64,000 nt of DNA, taken from NCBI RefSeq assembly GCF_021538895.1, contig NZ_JADDRL010000009.1:1-64000 (forward strand), given 5' to 3'. This DNA is from Streptomyces olivochromogenes (GTDB lineage Bacteria; Actinomycetota; Actinomycetes; Streptomycetales; Streptomycetaceae). Each line of letters opens with the position of its first letter. Position 1 is the stretch's first letter. Below are positions 16,984-26,214 of this stretch, one piece after another. The translations under genes were made by a program, and so were the position numbers. The notes below the pieces were generated by a model. The model ran no database searches. It saw only the letters and a program-made list of their open reading frames with translations, and was not told where the DNA came from.

Positions 16984-19326
16984 TCAGCGGCCCTGCGGGC
17001 CCCGGTGCGGCGGCTGCGCGGGCGCCGGGCACGGCACGGGCGGCGGTACCGCCCGGACGGCCGGGCCGTCGGTGCGGACCGTCAGTGGTTCGCCGTGGTG
17101 ATGGATCGTCAGCGGCGGGCCGTCCAGGAGCGTGTACGTGGCCTTGTCGGCGTGGATCTCCACCCGCAGGCAGCGCCCGCGCAGCCGGAGGCTGAAGGCC
17201 AGCCGGCTGAGCCGCTCCGGCAGCCGGGGCGCGAACCGCAGCCCGCCGCCGTTCGCGCGCAGTCCGCCGAAGCCCGCCACCAGCGCCATCCAGGTACCGG
17301 CCAGCGACGCGATGTGCAGCCCGTCGCGGGTGTTGTGCTCCAGGTCCTCCAGGTCCATCAGCGCGGCCTCGGCCGCGTAGGCGTGGGCGAGCCGCAGATG
17401 ACCCGCCTGCGCGGCGACGACGGCCTGGCAGCAGGCCGACAGAGAGGAGTCGCGCACGGTCAGCGGCTCGTAGTAGGCGAAGTTGCGGGCGATGTGCTCC
17501 TCGTCGAAGAAGGCGCCGCAGGTGTACATGGCGAGCACCAGGTCGGCCTGCTTGACGACCTGCTTGCGGTAGAGGTCGAAGTAGGGGAAGTGCAGCAGCA
17601 GCGGGTACTGGTCGGCGCGGGTGCCGGCGAAGTCCCAGCGCTGGTAGCGGGTGAAGCCGGTGTGCTGTTCGTGCACGCCGAGCTCCCGGTTGTACGGGAC
17701 GTGCATGGCCTCGGCGGCGTCCCGCCAGGCGGCACTCTCCTCCTCGTCGACGCCGAGCCGCTCCGCCTGCCGGGGATGGCGTTCGACGGCGTCGGCGGCG
17801 GCCAGCAGGTTCGCGCGGGCCATCAGGTTCGTGTACGTGTTGTCGTCGGCGACGGCGCTGTACTCGTCGGGACCCGTGACACCGTCGATGTGGAAGGCAC
17901 CGTGATGGTCGTGGTGCCCGAGGGAACGCCACAGGCGGGCCGTCTCCACCAGGAGCTCGACGCCGGTCTCACGCTCGAAGAGCTCGTCCCCCGTGGCGTC
18001 CACGTAGCGCACCACGGCGTCGGCTATGTCGGCGTTCACATGGAAGGCGGCGGTGCCGGCCGGCCAGTACGCCGACCCTTCCGAGCCCTCGATGGTGCGC
18101 CAGGGGAACGCGGCGCCGCCCAGGCCGAGCTGGGCCGCGCGTTCACGGGCCTCGTCCAGGGTGTTGAAGCGCCAGCGCAGCGCCTCGGCGACGGCCTCGG
18201 GCGCGGTGTAGGTGAGGACGGGGAGCACGAACATCTCGGTGTCCCAGAACGCGTGCCCGTCGTACCCGGAGCCGGTCAGGCCCTTGGCCGGAATCGCCCG
18301 CTGCTCGGCGCGGGCGCCCGCCTGCAGCACATGGAAGAGGGCGAAGCGGACGGCCTGCTGGATCTCCTCGTCGCCGTCCACCTCGACGTCCGCGCGGGCC
18401 CAGAACTCGTCCAGGTAGGCGCGCTGTTCGGCGAGAAGCCCCTGCCAGCCGTCGTGCGCCGCGGCGGCGAGGGCGGCGTCGACCTGGTCGGCCATCGCGG
18501 GCAGCGAGCGGGTGCCGGACCAGCCGTGGGCGACCAGCTTCTCCACCCGCAGCCGCTGCCCCGGCTCCAGGACCGAGGTGACGGTCAGCCGGGCCACGTC
18601 CGTGTCGCTCTCGCCGCGCGCCGTGGTCCGTTCCGGGCCGCTGATCACGTGGTCGGCGGCGACGGCCACCCGCAGGCCGCTGCGCCGGGTGCGGTGCACG
18701 AGCCGCAGCCGGTGTCCGGCGGCGAAGTGGTCCTCCGGCTCCAGCGGGGACTGGAGCGCCAGCGCCGCCCGCGGGTCGCCGTCGGACTCGGGGAGCTGCT
18801 CGTTGGCGACCAGTTCGGACTGGATCACCACCCGGGCCCGGCCGCCGACGGCCTCCACCTCGTAGGCCACGGCGGCCACCGCCCGCTGGGTGAGCGAGAC
18901 GAGCCGCGTCGAGCGCACCCGTACCGTCGAACCGGCGGGCGAGGTCCACTCGCAGGTCCGTTCCAGGACACCGCGCCGCAGGTCCAGGACGCGCTCGTGC
19001 GCAACGAGCCGGCCGTAGCGCAGGTCGAAGGGTTCGTCGTCGACCAGGAGCCGCAGGATCTTGCCGTTGGTGACGTTGATGACGGTCTGGCCCGACTCCG
19101 GATAGCCGTAGCCGGCCTCGGCGTACGGCAGCGGGTGCCGTTCGTGCACGCCGTTGAGGTAGCTGCCGGGCAGGCCGTGCGGTTCGCCCTCGTCGAGGTT
19201 GCCGCGCCAGCCGACATGGCCGTTGGACAGGGCGAACACGGACTCGCTCTGCGCCAGCACGTCGAGGCCGAGTTCCGTCTCGCGCACGGTCCACGGCTCG
19301 ACGGCGTACGACCGGTGGGTGATCAC
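16984..19326 (-). CDS. Glycoside hydrolase family 65 phosphorylase (maltose/kojibiose/trehalose type)
   Basis: A 780-residue cytosolic enzyme that splits an alpha-linked glucose disaccharide with inorganic phosphate to beta-glucose 1-phosphate and glucose. The N-terminal beta-sandwich starts with the family hallmark ESVFALSNGHVGWRG. The (alpha/alpha)6 barrel has GLTGSGYDGHAFWDTEMF and the general acid Glu488 in GPDEYS. The C-terminal jelly-roll closes the protein. The GTG start at 19326 overlaps the stop of the upstream beta-phosphoglucomutase gene (GTGA), so both are translated together, and the mutase would convert beta-glucose 1-phosphate to glucose 6-phosphate. Which disaccharide is used cannot be read safely; maltose, kojibiose, trehalose and nigerose are all in this family. 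Confidence 0.9.
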   Translation of the reverse strand: MITHRSYAVEPWTVRETELGLDVLAQSESVFALSNGHVGWRGNLDEGEPHGLPGSYLNGVHERHPLPYAEAGYGYPESGQTVINVTNGKILRLLVDDEPFDLRYGRLVAHERVLDLRRGVLERTCEWTSPAGSTVRVRSTRLVSLTQRAVAAVAYEVEAVGGRARVVIQSELVANEQLPESDGDPRAALALQSPLEPEDHFAAGHRLRLVHRTRRSGLRVAVAADHVISGPERTTARGESDTDVARLTVTSVLEPGQRLRVEKLVAHGWSGTRSLPAMADQVDAALAAAAHDGWQGLLAEQRAYLDEFWARADVEVDGDEEIQQAVRFALFHVLQAGARAEQRAIPAKGLTGSGYDGHAFWDTEMFVLPVLTYTAPEAVAEALRWRFNTLDEARERAAQLGLGGAAFPWRTIEGSEGSAYWPAGTAAFHVNADIADAVVRYVDATGDELFERETGVELLVETARLWRSLGHHDHHGAFHIDGVTGPDEYSAVADDNTYTNLMARANLLAAADAVERHPRQAERLGVDEEESAAWRDAAEAMHVPYNRELGVHEQHTGFTRYQRWDFAGTRADQYPLLLHFPYFDLYRKQVVKQADLVLAMYTCGAFFDEEHIARNFAYYEPLTVRDSSLSACCQAVVAAQAGHLRLAHAYAAEAALMDLEDLEHNTRDGLHIASLAGTWMALVAGFGGLRANGGGLRFAPRLPERLSRLAFSLRLRGRCLRVEIHADKATYTLLDGPPLTIHHHGEPLTVRTDGPAVRAVPPPVPCPAPAQPPHRGPQGR

Positions 19327-20072
19327 CGCTTGCCTCCCAGTTCGGCGAGGTCCGCGACGACCACGTCCGCGCCGTGCGCGTGCAGCGCGTCGGCCTGTCC
19401 GACGCGGTCGATCCCGACGACGTACCCGAAGCGGCCCGCGCGGCCCGCGTCCATGCCGGCCAGCGCGTCCTCGAACACGGCGGCCCGTCCCGCCTCGACG
19501 CCCAGGTCGCGGGCGGCGGCCAGGAAGGTGTCGGGGTGCGGCTTGCCCGGCAGCCCACGTTCGGCGGCGACCAGGCCGTCGACGCGTACGTCGAAGAAGT
19601 GCTCGGCGCCCACGGCGCGCAGGACGTCGCGGCAGTTGGCGCTGGAGGAGACGATCGCCGTGCGCAGACCGTGTGCGCGGACGGCCTCCAGGTAGCGCAG
19701 GGTGCCCTCGTAGGCCTCGACGCCGCCGGTGCGGATCTTGGCGAGGAGCAGGTCGTTCTTGCGGTTGCCGACGCCGTGGACGGTGCGGGCGTCGGGCGGG
19801 TCGTCGGGGGCACCCTCGGGCAGGTGGATGCCACGGGAGGCGAGGAAGGTGCGCACCCCGTCGGCGCGTGGGCGTCCGTCGACATACTCGTCGTAGTCGG
19901 CGACCGCGTCGAACGGGCGGGCGCCTTCGCCCTCGTACGCGCGCAGGAAGGCGTCGAACGTCTCCTTCCAGGCGGCCGCGTGCACGACGGCGGTCTTGGT
20001 GACGACCCTGTCGAGGTCGAACAGACAGGCCAGGATGGTGTCGGGCAGGCCGAGCTCACTCATACCCTGCAC
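19323..20072 (-). CDS. pgmB: Beta-phosphoglucomutase-family HAD hydrolase
   Basis: 249 residues from a GTG at 20072 that has GGAGG 6 nt upstream; an ATG at 20063 is an alternative. HAD motif I is FDLDRVVT (nucleophile Asp19, Asp21), motif II is VSSSANC, motif III GLPGKPHPDTF and motif IV VFEDALAGMDA. The cap domain contains YVDGRPRADGVRTFL, the typical beta-phosphoglucomutase active-site segment. It interconverts beta-glucose 1-phosphate and glucose 6-phosphate. Its reading frame overlaps that of the GH65 phosphorylase, confirming the pathway. Most relatives have Gly after the second Asp of motif I; here it is Arg22 (AGG), one base from GGG. Confidence 0.87.
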   Translation of the reverse strand: MQGMSELGLPDTILACLFDLDRVVTKTAVVHAAAWKETFDAFLRAYEGEGARPFDAVADYDEYVDGRPRADGVRTFLASRGIHLPEGAPDDPPDARTVHGVGNRKNDLLLAKIRTGGVEAYEGTLRYLEAVRAHGLRTAIVSSSANCRDVLRAVGAEHFFDVRVDGLVAAERGLPGKPHPDTFLAAARDLGVEAGRAAVFEDALAGMDAGRAGRFGYVVGIDRVGQADALHAHGADVVVADLAELGGKR

Positions 20073-20148
20073 ACTTCCCCTCCGGACGGCATCCAGTGGG
20101 TGGCGAACGCCACAACCGCGCCGGGCAACCGGTGACACACTCTGCTGT

Positions 20149-20838
20149 GTGCCCCTGACATTCGACGATCTGCTCGCGCGCGCCCGCTCCCTCGCCGGGG
20201 GCGGCCGGCGCGCGATCCTCGGCATCGCCGGCGGCCCCGGCTCGGGCAAGACAACCCTCGCCGAGCAGCTGGCGCGCGAACTGAACGGCACCGGGGCGCC
20301 CTGGGTGGCGCACGTCCCGATGGACGGCTTCCACCTCGCCGACGTCGAACTGGACCGGCTGGGCGCGCGGGACCGCAAGGGCGCCCCCGACACCTTCGAC
20401 GCCGCCGGGTACGCGGCGCTGCTGCGGCGGCTGCGCGAGGAGACCGGCGAGGTGGTGTACGCGCCGGGATTCGAGCGGGTGCTGGAGCAGCCGCTCGCGG
20501 GGGCGATCCCGGTGCCGCCCACGGCCCGGCTGGTGCTCACGGAGGGCAACTACCTGCTGCTGGAGTCGGGTTCCTGGGCGCGGGTGCGGCCGTGCCTGGA
20601 CGAGGTGTGGTTCTGCGAGATCGACGAGGACGAGCGGATCCGGCGGCTCGTCGCCCGGCACGAGGAGTTCGGCAAGGAGCACGGGGCGGCGGTGGCCTGG
20701 GTGCTGGGCACGGACCAGCGCAACGCCGACCTGGTCGCGACGACCCGGCGGCGGGCGGACCTGGTGGTACCCGCGTCGGCGCTGCCCGCCCCGTACGGGA
20801 CGGAAAATCCCGGCCGGCGCCTTCGCGCGACCGGCTAG
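20149..20838 (+). CDS. P-loop nucleoside/sugar kinase-like protein (uridine kinase superfamily)
   Basis: 229 residues. Walker A is GIAGGPGSGKTTLAEQL near residue 25. The lid and substrate region follow with HVPMDGFHLADVELDRLGARDRKGAPDTFD and TEGNYLLL, characteristic of the YggC/PanK-like branch of the uridine-kinase superfamily. The C-terminal GTDQRNADLVATTRRRADLVV is typical of actinobacterial members annotated as nucleoside/nucleotide kinase family. The GTG at 20149 is chosen because the homologous part begins there; no clear ribosome site is seen. It is divergent from the beta-phosphoglucomutase gene across 76 bp, so a link to sugar phosphorylation is possible. The exact substrate is unknown. 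Confidence 0.82.
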   Translation: MPLTFDDLLARARSLAGGGRRAILGIAGGPGSGKTTLAEQLARELNGTGAPWVAHVPMDGFHLADVELDRLGARDRKGAPDTFDAAGYAALLRRLREETGEVVYAPGFERVLEQPLAGAIPVPPTARLVLTEGNYLLLESGSWARVRPCLDEVWFCEIDEDERIRRLVARHEEFGKEHGAAVAWVLGTDQRNADLVATTRRRADLVVPASALPAPYGTENPGRRLRATG

Positions 20839-20848
20839 CCTGCGCTGG

Positions 20849-21034
20849 GTGGAACCCGCGTCGGCCGAGGTGAGCACCACCGGCTCCTACAAACCGCACT
20901 TGTGGGCCGGGGAATCCTGTGACGACGTACGGGAGTTCGCGGACCCCGCGCTGCGCGCGGCGCTCGACGGCTTCCTCGTCGGCCTCGTGTGGGACGGTGG
21001 GGGCGTGGGTGAGGTGGTCGGGGTCCCGGAGTAG
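20849..21034 (+). CDS. Small hypothetical protein, 61 aa
   Basis: A 61-residue frame starting GTG (VEPASAEVSTTGSYKPHLW...) with very high third-position GC, so probably coding. TAGCCT lies 8 nt before the start, compatible with a leaderless transcript that would overlap the end of the kinase gene. No domain or motif is recognised. It is convergent with the broken gene at 21064. Confidence 0.45.
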   Translation: MEPASAEVSTTGSYKPHLWAGESCDDVREFADPALRAALDGFLVGLVWDGGGVGEVVGVPE

Positions 21035-21063
21035 GACTGCTCGGCCTGCCCTGGTGAGCGGGC

Positions 21064-22918
21064 CTACTCCCGGCCGCGCAGGGTCAGTTCGGGCACGCCG
21101 TGGGCGTCGCCCGCCGCGTCCCCGATCACGGCCGTGAAGGCGTCGGTCCGCACGGTCAGGCCCTCCGCGCCGCCGGCGAAGGCGGGCGCGAAGGGGCCAC
21201 CCGGCCCGTACCGTACGGCGAACACGTGCAGGCCCTCCGGTGCGCCCGGAGCGGGATCGGCCTCGTACGCCGTCGAGGTGACCAGATGGCGCCAGCCCTC
21301 GTCCGGGTTGCCGTAGCCGCGGGGATCGTCGGCGAGCGCGAACGCCGCCTGTTCCTGGGTGAGTGCGCGGCGGGCGTCGAAGCGGTCGGCACCCTGTTCG
21401 GCCGGGTGCGTCAGCCGCAGCCCGCCCGCCGACACGACGTCGCCCTCGGCCGTCCTGCGCACCCGGTCGCCGTCGTCCGCGGCGTAGGGCAGCCCGGCCA
21501 GCAGGTACGGCGCGCCGGCGAGCCGCTGCACGGCGACCGTCACCCACAGGCGGGTGCCGTCCGTGACGTACAGGGAGCGCACATGGCGCAGTACGTGGTC
21601 GCGGTCGACGACCGGCTGGGTGACCAGCTTGGCCGTGAGCCCCTCGGCGCGCGCGTCCCGGACCCGGACCTCGCCCATGGGCCGGCACAGCAGGAAGCCG
21701 TCGGCGACCGGGCCGAAGCCGTGCTGCCGGTCGACCGCGGCGGGCAGGTAGTACGTGCCGCCCGCCTCGATCAGCGACGGCGTCATCCGGTCGTCGAAGG
21801 CCACCGAGACCGTGCCCGCGCGCAGTTGGTGCCGCGCGGGCGCGGCGGACGGCGTGCGGTGCCAGTGCGAGGTGTCCTGGATCTGCCAGAACAGCATCCA
21901 GGCGAAGTGACCGTCCACTCCCCCGTCCGGCTGGGCCGCGTGCCGGCCCCAGCGGGTGTCGCCCCGGTAGCGGCCCAGGTCGGAGCCGATGCGGCCGCTG
22001 AAGTAGCGCAGGCCAAGGACCGACTCGAAGCCGCAGTGCTGTTCGCTGTAGCGGGGGCCGCCGAGGTCGAAGCCGCCGCCCGTCAGGCGCGCGTCGATGT
22101 AGCGGGCCAGGGCGTCGCCGTCCTCGGCGAAGACCTCCTCGCCGCTGACGCGATGGGCCTGGGCGAGGAAGGACAGGGAGATCGGCCCGTAGTTGTTGTC
22201 GTACGCGCCTCCGTGTTCCGGCGGCAGCAGGGCGCCCCGGTCGCGCACGCGGTGGGCGCGGATCTCCTCGGTGTACAGGGCGAGCGCTCGCGAGCACGTC
22301 GACTCGCCCTGTTCCCATGGCAGATGACGGGCGAGCAGCAGACCGCCGACGACACAGCCGATCGCCGATCGCCTGGTTGCCCGCCCGCTGCGGGTTGAAG
22401 AAGGTCGCCTCGGTCAGCCAGCGCCAGTATCCGCGCGCGAGTGCGAGCAGTTCCGTGCGCTGTTCGTCGTCGAGCAGGCCGTCGGCCGCGTCCAGGAGGT
22501 CGACCGCCTGGAGCAGCGCCCACACCGTGCTGGGCCAGTCGCCGATGGGGTGGGCGCCGGCCTTGAGGACGTAACGGGCGTACGGGAGGCCGGAGTCGCG
22601 GACCCTGAGATTGGGGTAGCCGGGGTTGTCCTCGGTATGGACGCGCTCGCGCAGGTGGAAGGCGAGGCCGCGGCGCACGGCGTCCGGCAGCCGCGGATCC
22701 TTGCCGCGCCGCCAGGCCAGGGCCAGCAGGGAGGTGACGCCGAGAGAGGTGTCGCCGATGTCGAGATGGGCGTCGGGATGTTCGAGGTTGCCCTGCGGCG
22801 TCATGCGGGCCAGGGCCTGCTCGGTGACGTCGGCGAGGACGGCGTCGTACGCCCGAGGGGTGTCCGGCAGGTCGTGCAACGGGCCGCGCTGGTACGGGAG
22901 GTACACGGGGACACTCAC
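21064..22918 (-). pseudogene. Alpha/alpha-toroid polysaccharide lyase/hydrolase-like gene, frameshifted
   Basis: Two minus-strand frames together make one protein of about 615 residues. The N-terminal part (starting GTG at 22918, VPVYLPYQRG...) runs through WPSTVWALLQAVDLLDAADG and YWRWLTEATFFNPQRAGNQAIG. The C-terminal part (visible from VRDRGALLPPEHGGAYDNNYG) ends PELTLRGRE. The frames are joined at 22358-22371, where CCGATCG is duplicated in tandem. Removing one 7-bp copy restores QAIGCVVGGLLLARHLPW and a continuous frame. The N-terminal helical part and the beta-rich C-terminus resemble (alpha/alpha)-toroid carbohydrate lyases, but I do not recognise the exact family. The truncated product would be non-functional unless slippage restores the frame. 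Confidence 0.75.
22358..22371 (+). repeat. 7-bp tandem duplication causing the frameshift
   Basis: CCGATCG is present twice in direct succession (flanked by CC, so slippage could occur in several registers). The duplication is the only change needed to explain the frame switch in the surrounding gene. Confidence 0.75.
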
Positions 22919-23226
22919 GTGGTCTCAGCCCTTCGCTTCGGTGGTCGCCAGGCCTGCCACCAGTCTCGTCGACGGGGGCTCCCCGAGGGGACGTGACGGT
23001 CACGCCGGACGCGGTCGCCGGGTCGTAGGACGCCGCGCGGCCGGTTCGCCGTGGTCGCGGTGAACTCCGGCACCCCGCGGGCCGTACCGGTGTGTACGGC
23101 GGAGGGTCTGCCGGTACGACTCGTGGAGCGATGACGCGCCTGGTGGCGGGAGTGATGCGACAGTGAAGCCATGACGTGGCTCCTGATCGCTCCCGGCACC
23201 GCACGGCGGCCGTCGGCGCAGGGCGG
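22919..23226. other. 308-bp divergent intergenic region with a basic small ORF candidate
   Basis: On the minus strand an ATG at 23172 with AGGAG 7 nt upstream opens an 85-codon frame (MASLSHHSRHQARHR..., ending at 22915). It is extremely rich in Arg and His, and its TGA overlaps the GTG of the broken gene (GTGA). Its third-position GC is lower than in neighbouring genes, so coding status is doubtful. An inverted repeat GTACCGG/CCGGTAC with a 20-nt spacer (23084-23117) lies inside it. No clear promoter for the glycosyltransferase gene is visible. Confidence 0.3.
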
Positions 23227-24942
23227 ATGATGGCGCGGGAACAACAGCCGGTCCTCGAACCCGAGGTCCGGGACACGGGCGGACGGCCGGCGCGGCGGGC
23301 GAGCGGGTCCGCGCGCCTGTACGGCGAACTGCGGCGCCACCGGCGGTGGCTGGCGCCGCTGCTCGTGGTGGTGCTGCTCACCCAGATGGCGGTCGCCATG
23401 GTGACCACCGCCGTCCAGCAGACGCCCACCGTCGACGAACCCGTGTACGTCGCCACGGCCACCGACTACCTGCGTGAGCACCGCCTGCGCTACAACCCCG
23501 AGCACCCGCCGCTGGGCAAGCTCGTGATCATGGCCGGGCTGGCGGTGGCCGATCCGCACTACGACGCCTCGTTCCAGGGCAGCCAGGGGCAGGTCGGGCG
23601 GCATCTGCTGTACGAGTCCGGCAACGACCCGTGGCGGCTGATGCTGTGGGCCCGCCTGCCGATGATCGCGCTGACGCTGCTGTTCGGGCTGGTCGTCCTG
23701 GCGTTCGCGCGCGAGATCGCCGGCACCCTGGCGGGGCTCGTGGCGCTGGCGCTGTACGCCTTCTCCCCCGACGTGATCGCCCAGGGCTCGCTCGCCACAC
23801 TGGACGTACCGGCGGCCGGGTTCGTGCTGACCTCGGCCTGGCTCGCCCGGCGGGCCCGTCTCAGGCCCCGGCTGTACCTGCCGCTCGCCGGGGTGGCGCT
23901 CGGGGCGGCCGTGGCGACCAAGATGAGCGCGCTGCCCGCGATTCCGGTGCTGATGGCGCTGGCCCTGCTCTCGGTGTGGCACGCCCGCCGGCCGGACGGG
24001 CGGGCCGAGCGCCGCAGGACGCTGCTGCTCGGGCTCGCGGGCGCGGGCGTCGTGGCACTGGTCGCGATCGCCGTCGTATGGGCCACGTATCTCGCGGTCG
24101 ACCCGCTGCTGCGGTTCACGCCCGCCGAGCCCGTGCCGGCCGTGCACGGGCTGCGCGGGCGCCTGGCCGGACTGCTGCCGTTCCCGGGGGCCTTCCAGGA
24201 CGGCATGCGGGTCCAGTTCGGCTTCGAGGACTACCCGTGGCAGGGCTATCTGTTCGGCCGGCTCTACACCGGCTCGCTCTGGTACTACCTCCCGGCCGCC
24301 CTGCTGGTGAAGACGCCGCTCGGCATGCTCGCGCTGTGGGTGGCGGGCGCCGTCGCGGTCGTGGCGCTGCGGCGGCTGCGGCCCGCGGCGCCGTACGTGC
24401 TGGTGGCGCCGGCCGTGCTGCTGGCCGCGGCGATGACCGGGTCGCGGGACTTCGGTACGCGGTACGCGGTGTTCGTGCCGATGTTCCTCGCGGTCGGCGG
24501 CGCCTGCGTGCTCGCCGTGCGGTGGCGGTGGGGCCCGTTGGTCACGGGAGGGCTTCTGTTGTTCGTCGCCATCAGTTCCCTGCGCACGTTCCCGTACTAT
24601 CTGCCGTACTCCAATGAGGCGTTCGGCGGACCGGAGAAGACCCATCTGCGGCTGCACGACTCCAACGTGGACTGGGGCCAGGACCTGGGCCGGCTGGCCG
24701 ACCGGCTCCGGCAGCGGTATCCGGGCGAGCGGATCTGGCTCGTCTACAAGGGCAGTGGCGTGCCGTCGTACTACGGCATCCGTGCGCGCGATCCGCGCAA
24801 GGTGCCGGCGGACACGGTGCACGGGCTGCTGGTCGTGTCGGACTCCTGGGTCGCCAAGGCGCGCGGCGGGCTTGCCGAATTGATCCACACGAGTCGTCCG
24901 ATCGATGAGGTCGGTCATTCGATCACGATCTATCAGCGGTGA
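23227..24942 (+). CDS. GT-C fold membrane glycosyltransferase (PMT/ArnT-like, GT39 family)
   Basis: 571 residues with 10-12 hydrophobic helices. After TM1 the first extracytoplasmic loop holds the Asp-Glu pair (TPTVDEPVYVATATDYL) and EHPPLGK, as in protein O-mannosyltransferases and ArnT-type enzymes that use polyprenyl-phosphate sugars as donors. A conserved GSRDFGTRYAVFVPMFL segment lies near the penultimate helix, and a C-terminal soluble tail (HLRLHDSNVDWGQDLGRLADRL) follows; this tail (WGQDL, YKGSGVPSYYG) is common in bacterial GT39-like proteins. The ATG at 23227 is followed by a second ATG; the ribosome site is weak. It likely glycosylates an extracytoplasmic protein or lipid; the acceptor is unknown. 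Confidence 0.85.
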   Translation: MMAREQQPVLEPEVRDTGGRPARRASGSARLYGELRRHRRWLAPLLVVVLLTQMAVAMVTTAVQQTPTVDEPVYVATATDYLREHRLRYNPEHPPLGKLVIMAGLAVADPHYDASFQGSQGQVGRHLLYESGNDPWRLMLWARLPMIALTLLFGLVVLAFAREIAGTLAGLVALALYAFSPDVIAQGSLATLDVPAAGFVLTSAWLARRARLRPRLYLPLAGVALGAAVATKMSALPAIPVLMALALLSVWHARRPDGRAERRRTLLLGLAGAGVVALVAIAVVWATYLAVDPLLRFTPAEPVPAVHGLRGRLAGLLPFPGAFQDGMRVQFGFEDYPWQGYLFGRLYTGSLWYYLPAALLVKTPLGMLALWVAGAVAVVALRRLRPAAPYVLVAPAVLLAAAMTGSRDFGTRYAVFVPMFLAVGGACVLAVRWRWGPLVTGGLLLFVAISSLRTFPYYLPYSNEAFGGPEKTHLRLHDSNVDWGQDLGRLADRLRQRYPGERIWLVYKGSGVPSYYGIRARDPRKVPADTVHGLLVVSDSWVAKARGGLAELIHTSRPIDEVGHSITIYQR

Positions 24943-25076
24943 ACTGACGCGTTCCCGGTCGGTCACCGTGCGCCCGGCGTTCGGTCCCGCGAGGACCGTG
25001 CCTGGTCGCACAGCCCCTGGTCACCACGGTCCGTGAGCTATGTTGAATCATCGTGGGAGACAAAGGAGGCGCTTCG

Positions 25077-26000
25077 GTGTCATCGCCGCAGCAGGCACGC
25101 GCACAGGCGTCCGCGATCACCTCGGGCAAGGCCGCGCCGGCGTCGGAAGCCGCCCCGACCTCCCAGCTCAGAGAGCTCTTCGACGGGCCGCGACTGTCTC
25201 CTGGGCAGCGGCGCATCGCCCAGTACCTGATCGAGAACATCACCGAGGCCGCCTTCCTGTCGATCACCGATCTCGCGGAGCGGGTCGGCGTGAGCCAGCC
25301 CTCGGTGACCCGGTTCGCCGCTGCGGTCGGCTTCAGCGGCTACCCCGCGCTGCGCGAGCGGCTCCAGTCGATCGCGCTCAAGACGCTCTCCGGCGGTCCG
25401 GGCACGGCCGAGGAGAACATCAGCAACGAACTGCAGGCGGCGGTCGACGCCGAGATCGCGAACCTGGAGAACCTGCGGCGGGACTTCGCCGACCCCGACC
25501 GGGTGATCCACGTCGGCCACGAGCTGTCCCGCTCGGCCCCGCTGACCGTGCTCGGCCTGCGCATCTCCGTATCGCTCGCCGAGTACTTCGCCTACGCCGC
25601 CCGCCGTATCCACCCCGACGTACGGCTGGTGACCCGGGGCGGCAGTGTCGCCTACGACGCGCTGCTGCAGTCCCGCGAGGCCGGCGGCACCTGGGTGCTG
25701 GCGTTCGGGATGCCGCGGCACGCGCAGGAGACGCTCACCGCGATCCGGGTGGCGCGCGGCGCGGGCCTGAAGGTCGCCCTGGTGACCGATCTGGCGCTCG
25801 GACCGCTGGCCGACGAGGCCGACATCACCTTCGCCACCGGCACCGGCTCCCGCCTGGTCTTCGACTCCTACGCCGCGCCCGGCGTCATGTCCGCCGCGTT
25901 GCTGCAGGCCATGACCGACGCCGACCCCGAGCGCACCCAGGCCCGCCTGGAGGAGTACGAGCAGGTGGCCGAGCAGCACCAGTTCTTCCTGAAGGACTGA
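25077..26000 (+). CDS. MurR/RpiR-family regulator with SIS domain
   Basis: 307 residues. The N-terminal RpiR-type HTH spans about 35-110 (LSPGQRRIAQYLIENITEAAFLSITDLAERVGVSQPSVTRFAAAVGFSGYPALRERL, quoted only for its location). The C-terminal SIS sugar-phosphate-binding domain spans 125-290 (VIHVGHELSRSAPLTVLGLRI, LVTRGGSVAYDALLQ, VALVTDLALGPLADEAD). The GTG at 25077 is fixed by AAAGGAGG 7 nt upstream. Such regulators sense phosphosugars or amino-sugar phosphates. No sugar operon is adjacent; a 26005-26019 hairpin ends the unit. The nearby ATGAATGTTTTCAT dyad at 26077 could be one of its sites. Confidence 0.9.
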   Translation: MSSPQQARAQASAITSGKAAPASEAAPTSQLRELFDGPRLSPGQRRIAQYLIENITEAAFLSITDLAERVGVSQPSVTRFAAAVGFSGYPALRERLQSIALKTLSGGPGTAEENISNELQAAVDAEIANLENLRRDFADPDRVIHVGHELSRSAPLTVLGLRISVSLAEYFAYAARRIHPDVRLVTRGGSVAYDALLQSREAGGTWVLAFGMPRHAQETLTAIRVARGAGLKVALVTDLALGPLADEADITFATGTGSRLVFDSYAAPGVMSAALLQAMTDADPERTQARLEEYEQVAEQHQFFLKD

Positions 26001-26004
26001 CCGG

Positions 26005-26019
26005 CCGCCGAATCGGCGG
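26005..26019 (+). terminator. Intrinsic terminator of the rpiR-like gene
   Basis: CCGCCG-AAT-CGGCGG forms a compact stem-loop 5 bp after the stop codon, followed by TTTCCCCCTCTT. Confidence 0.6.
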
Positions 26020-26076
26020 TTTCCCCCTCTTACGGCCCCTCGGCCTCGTAACGGGATCATTCAACGCAGATCGCGC

Positions 26077-26124
26077 ATGAATGTTTTCATACGTCTTGCA
26101 AAGCGGACGGCATATATAAATACT
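26077..26124 (+). promoter_or_regulatory. AT-rich promoter with ATGAATGTTTTCAT dyad
   Basis: In a sharply AT-rich island, ATGAA-TGTT-TTCAT (26077-26090) forms a perfect 5-bp-arm dyad, resembling the GAAn..TTTC-type sites of RpiR regulators. TTGCAA (26096-26101) and AATACT (26119-26124) give a -35/-10 pair with 17 bp spacing, inside CATATATAAATACT. It would drive the 124-aa gene at 26434 with a leader of about 300 nt. Confidence 0.45.
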
Positions 26125-26214
26125 GCTCACGGATCGCACCCGGCCCACTCCGGGCACGTTCCGCACCCAAGGACTCACCGCTCGCACCGCCCCGAGAAAG
26201 CCGACGGACCGCCC

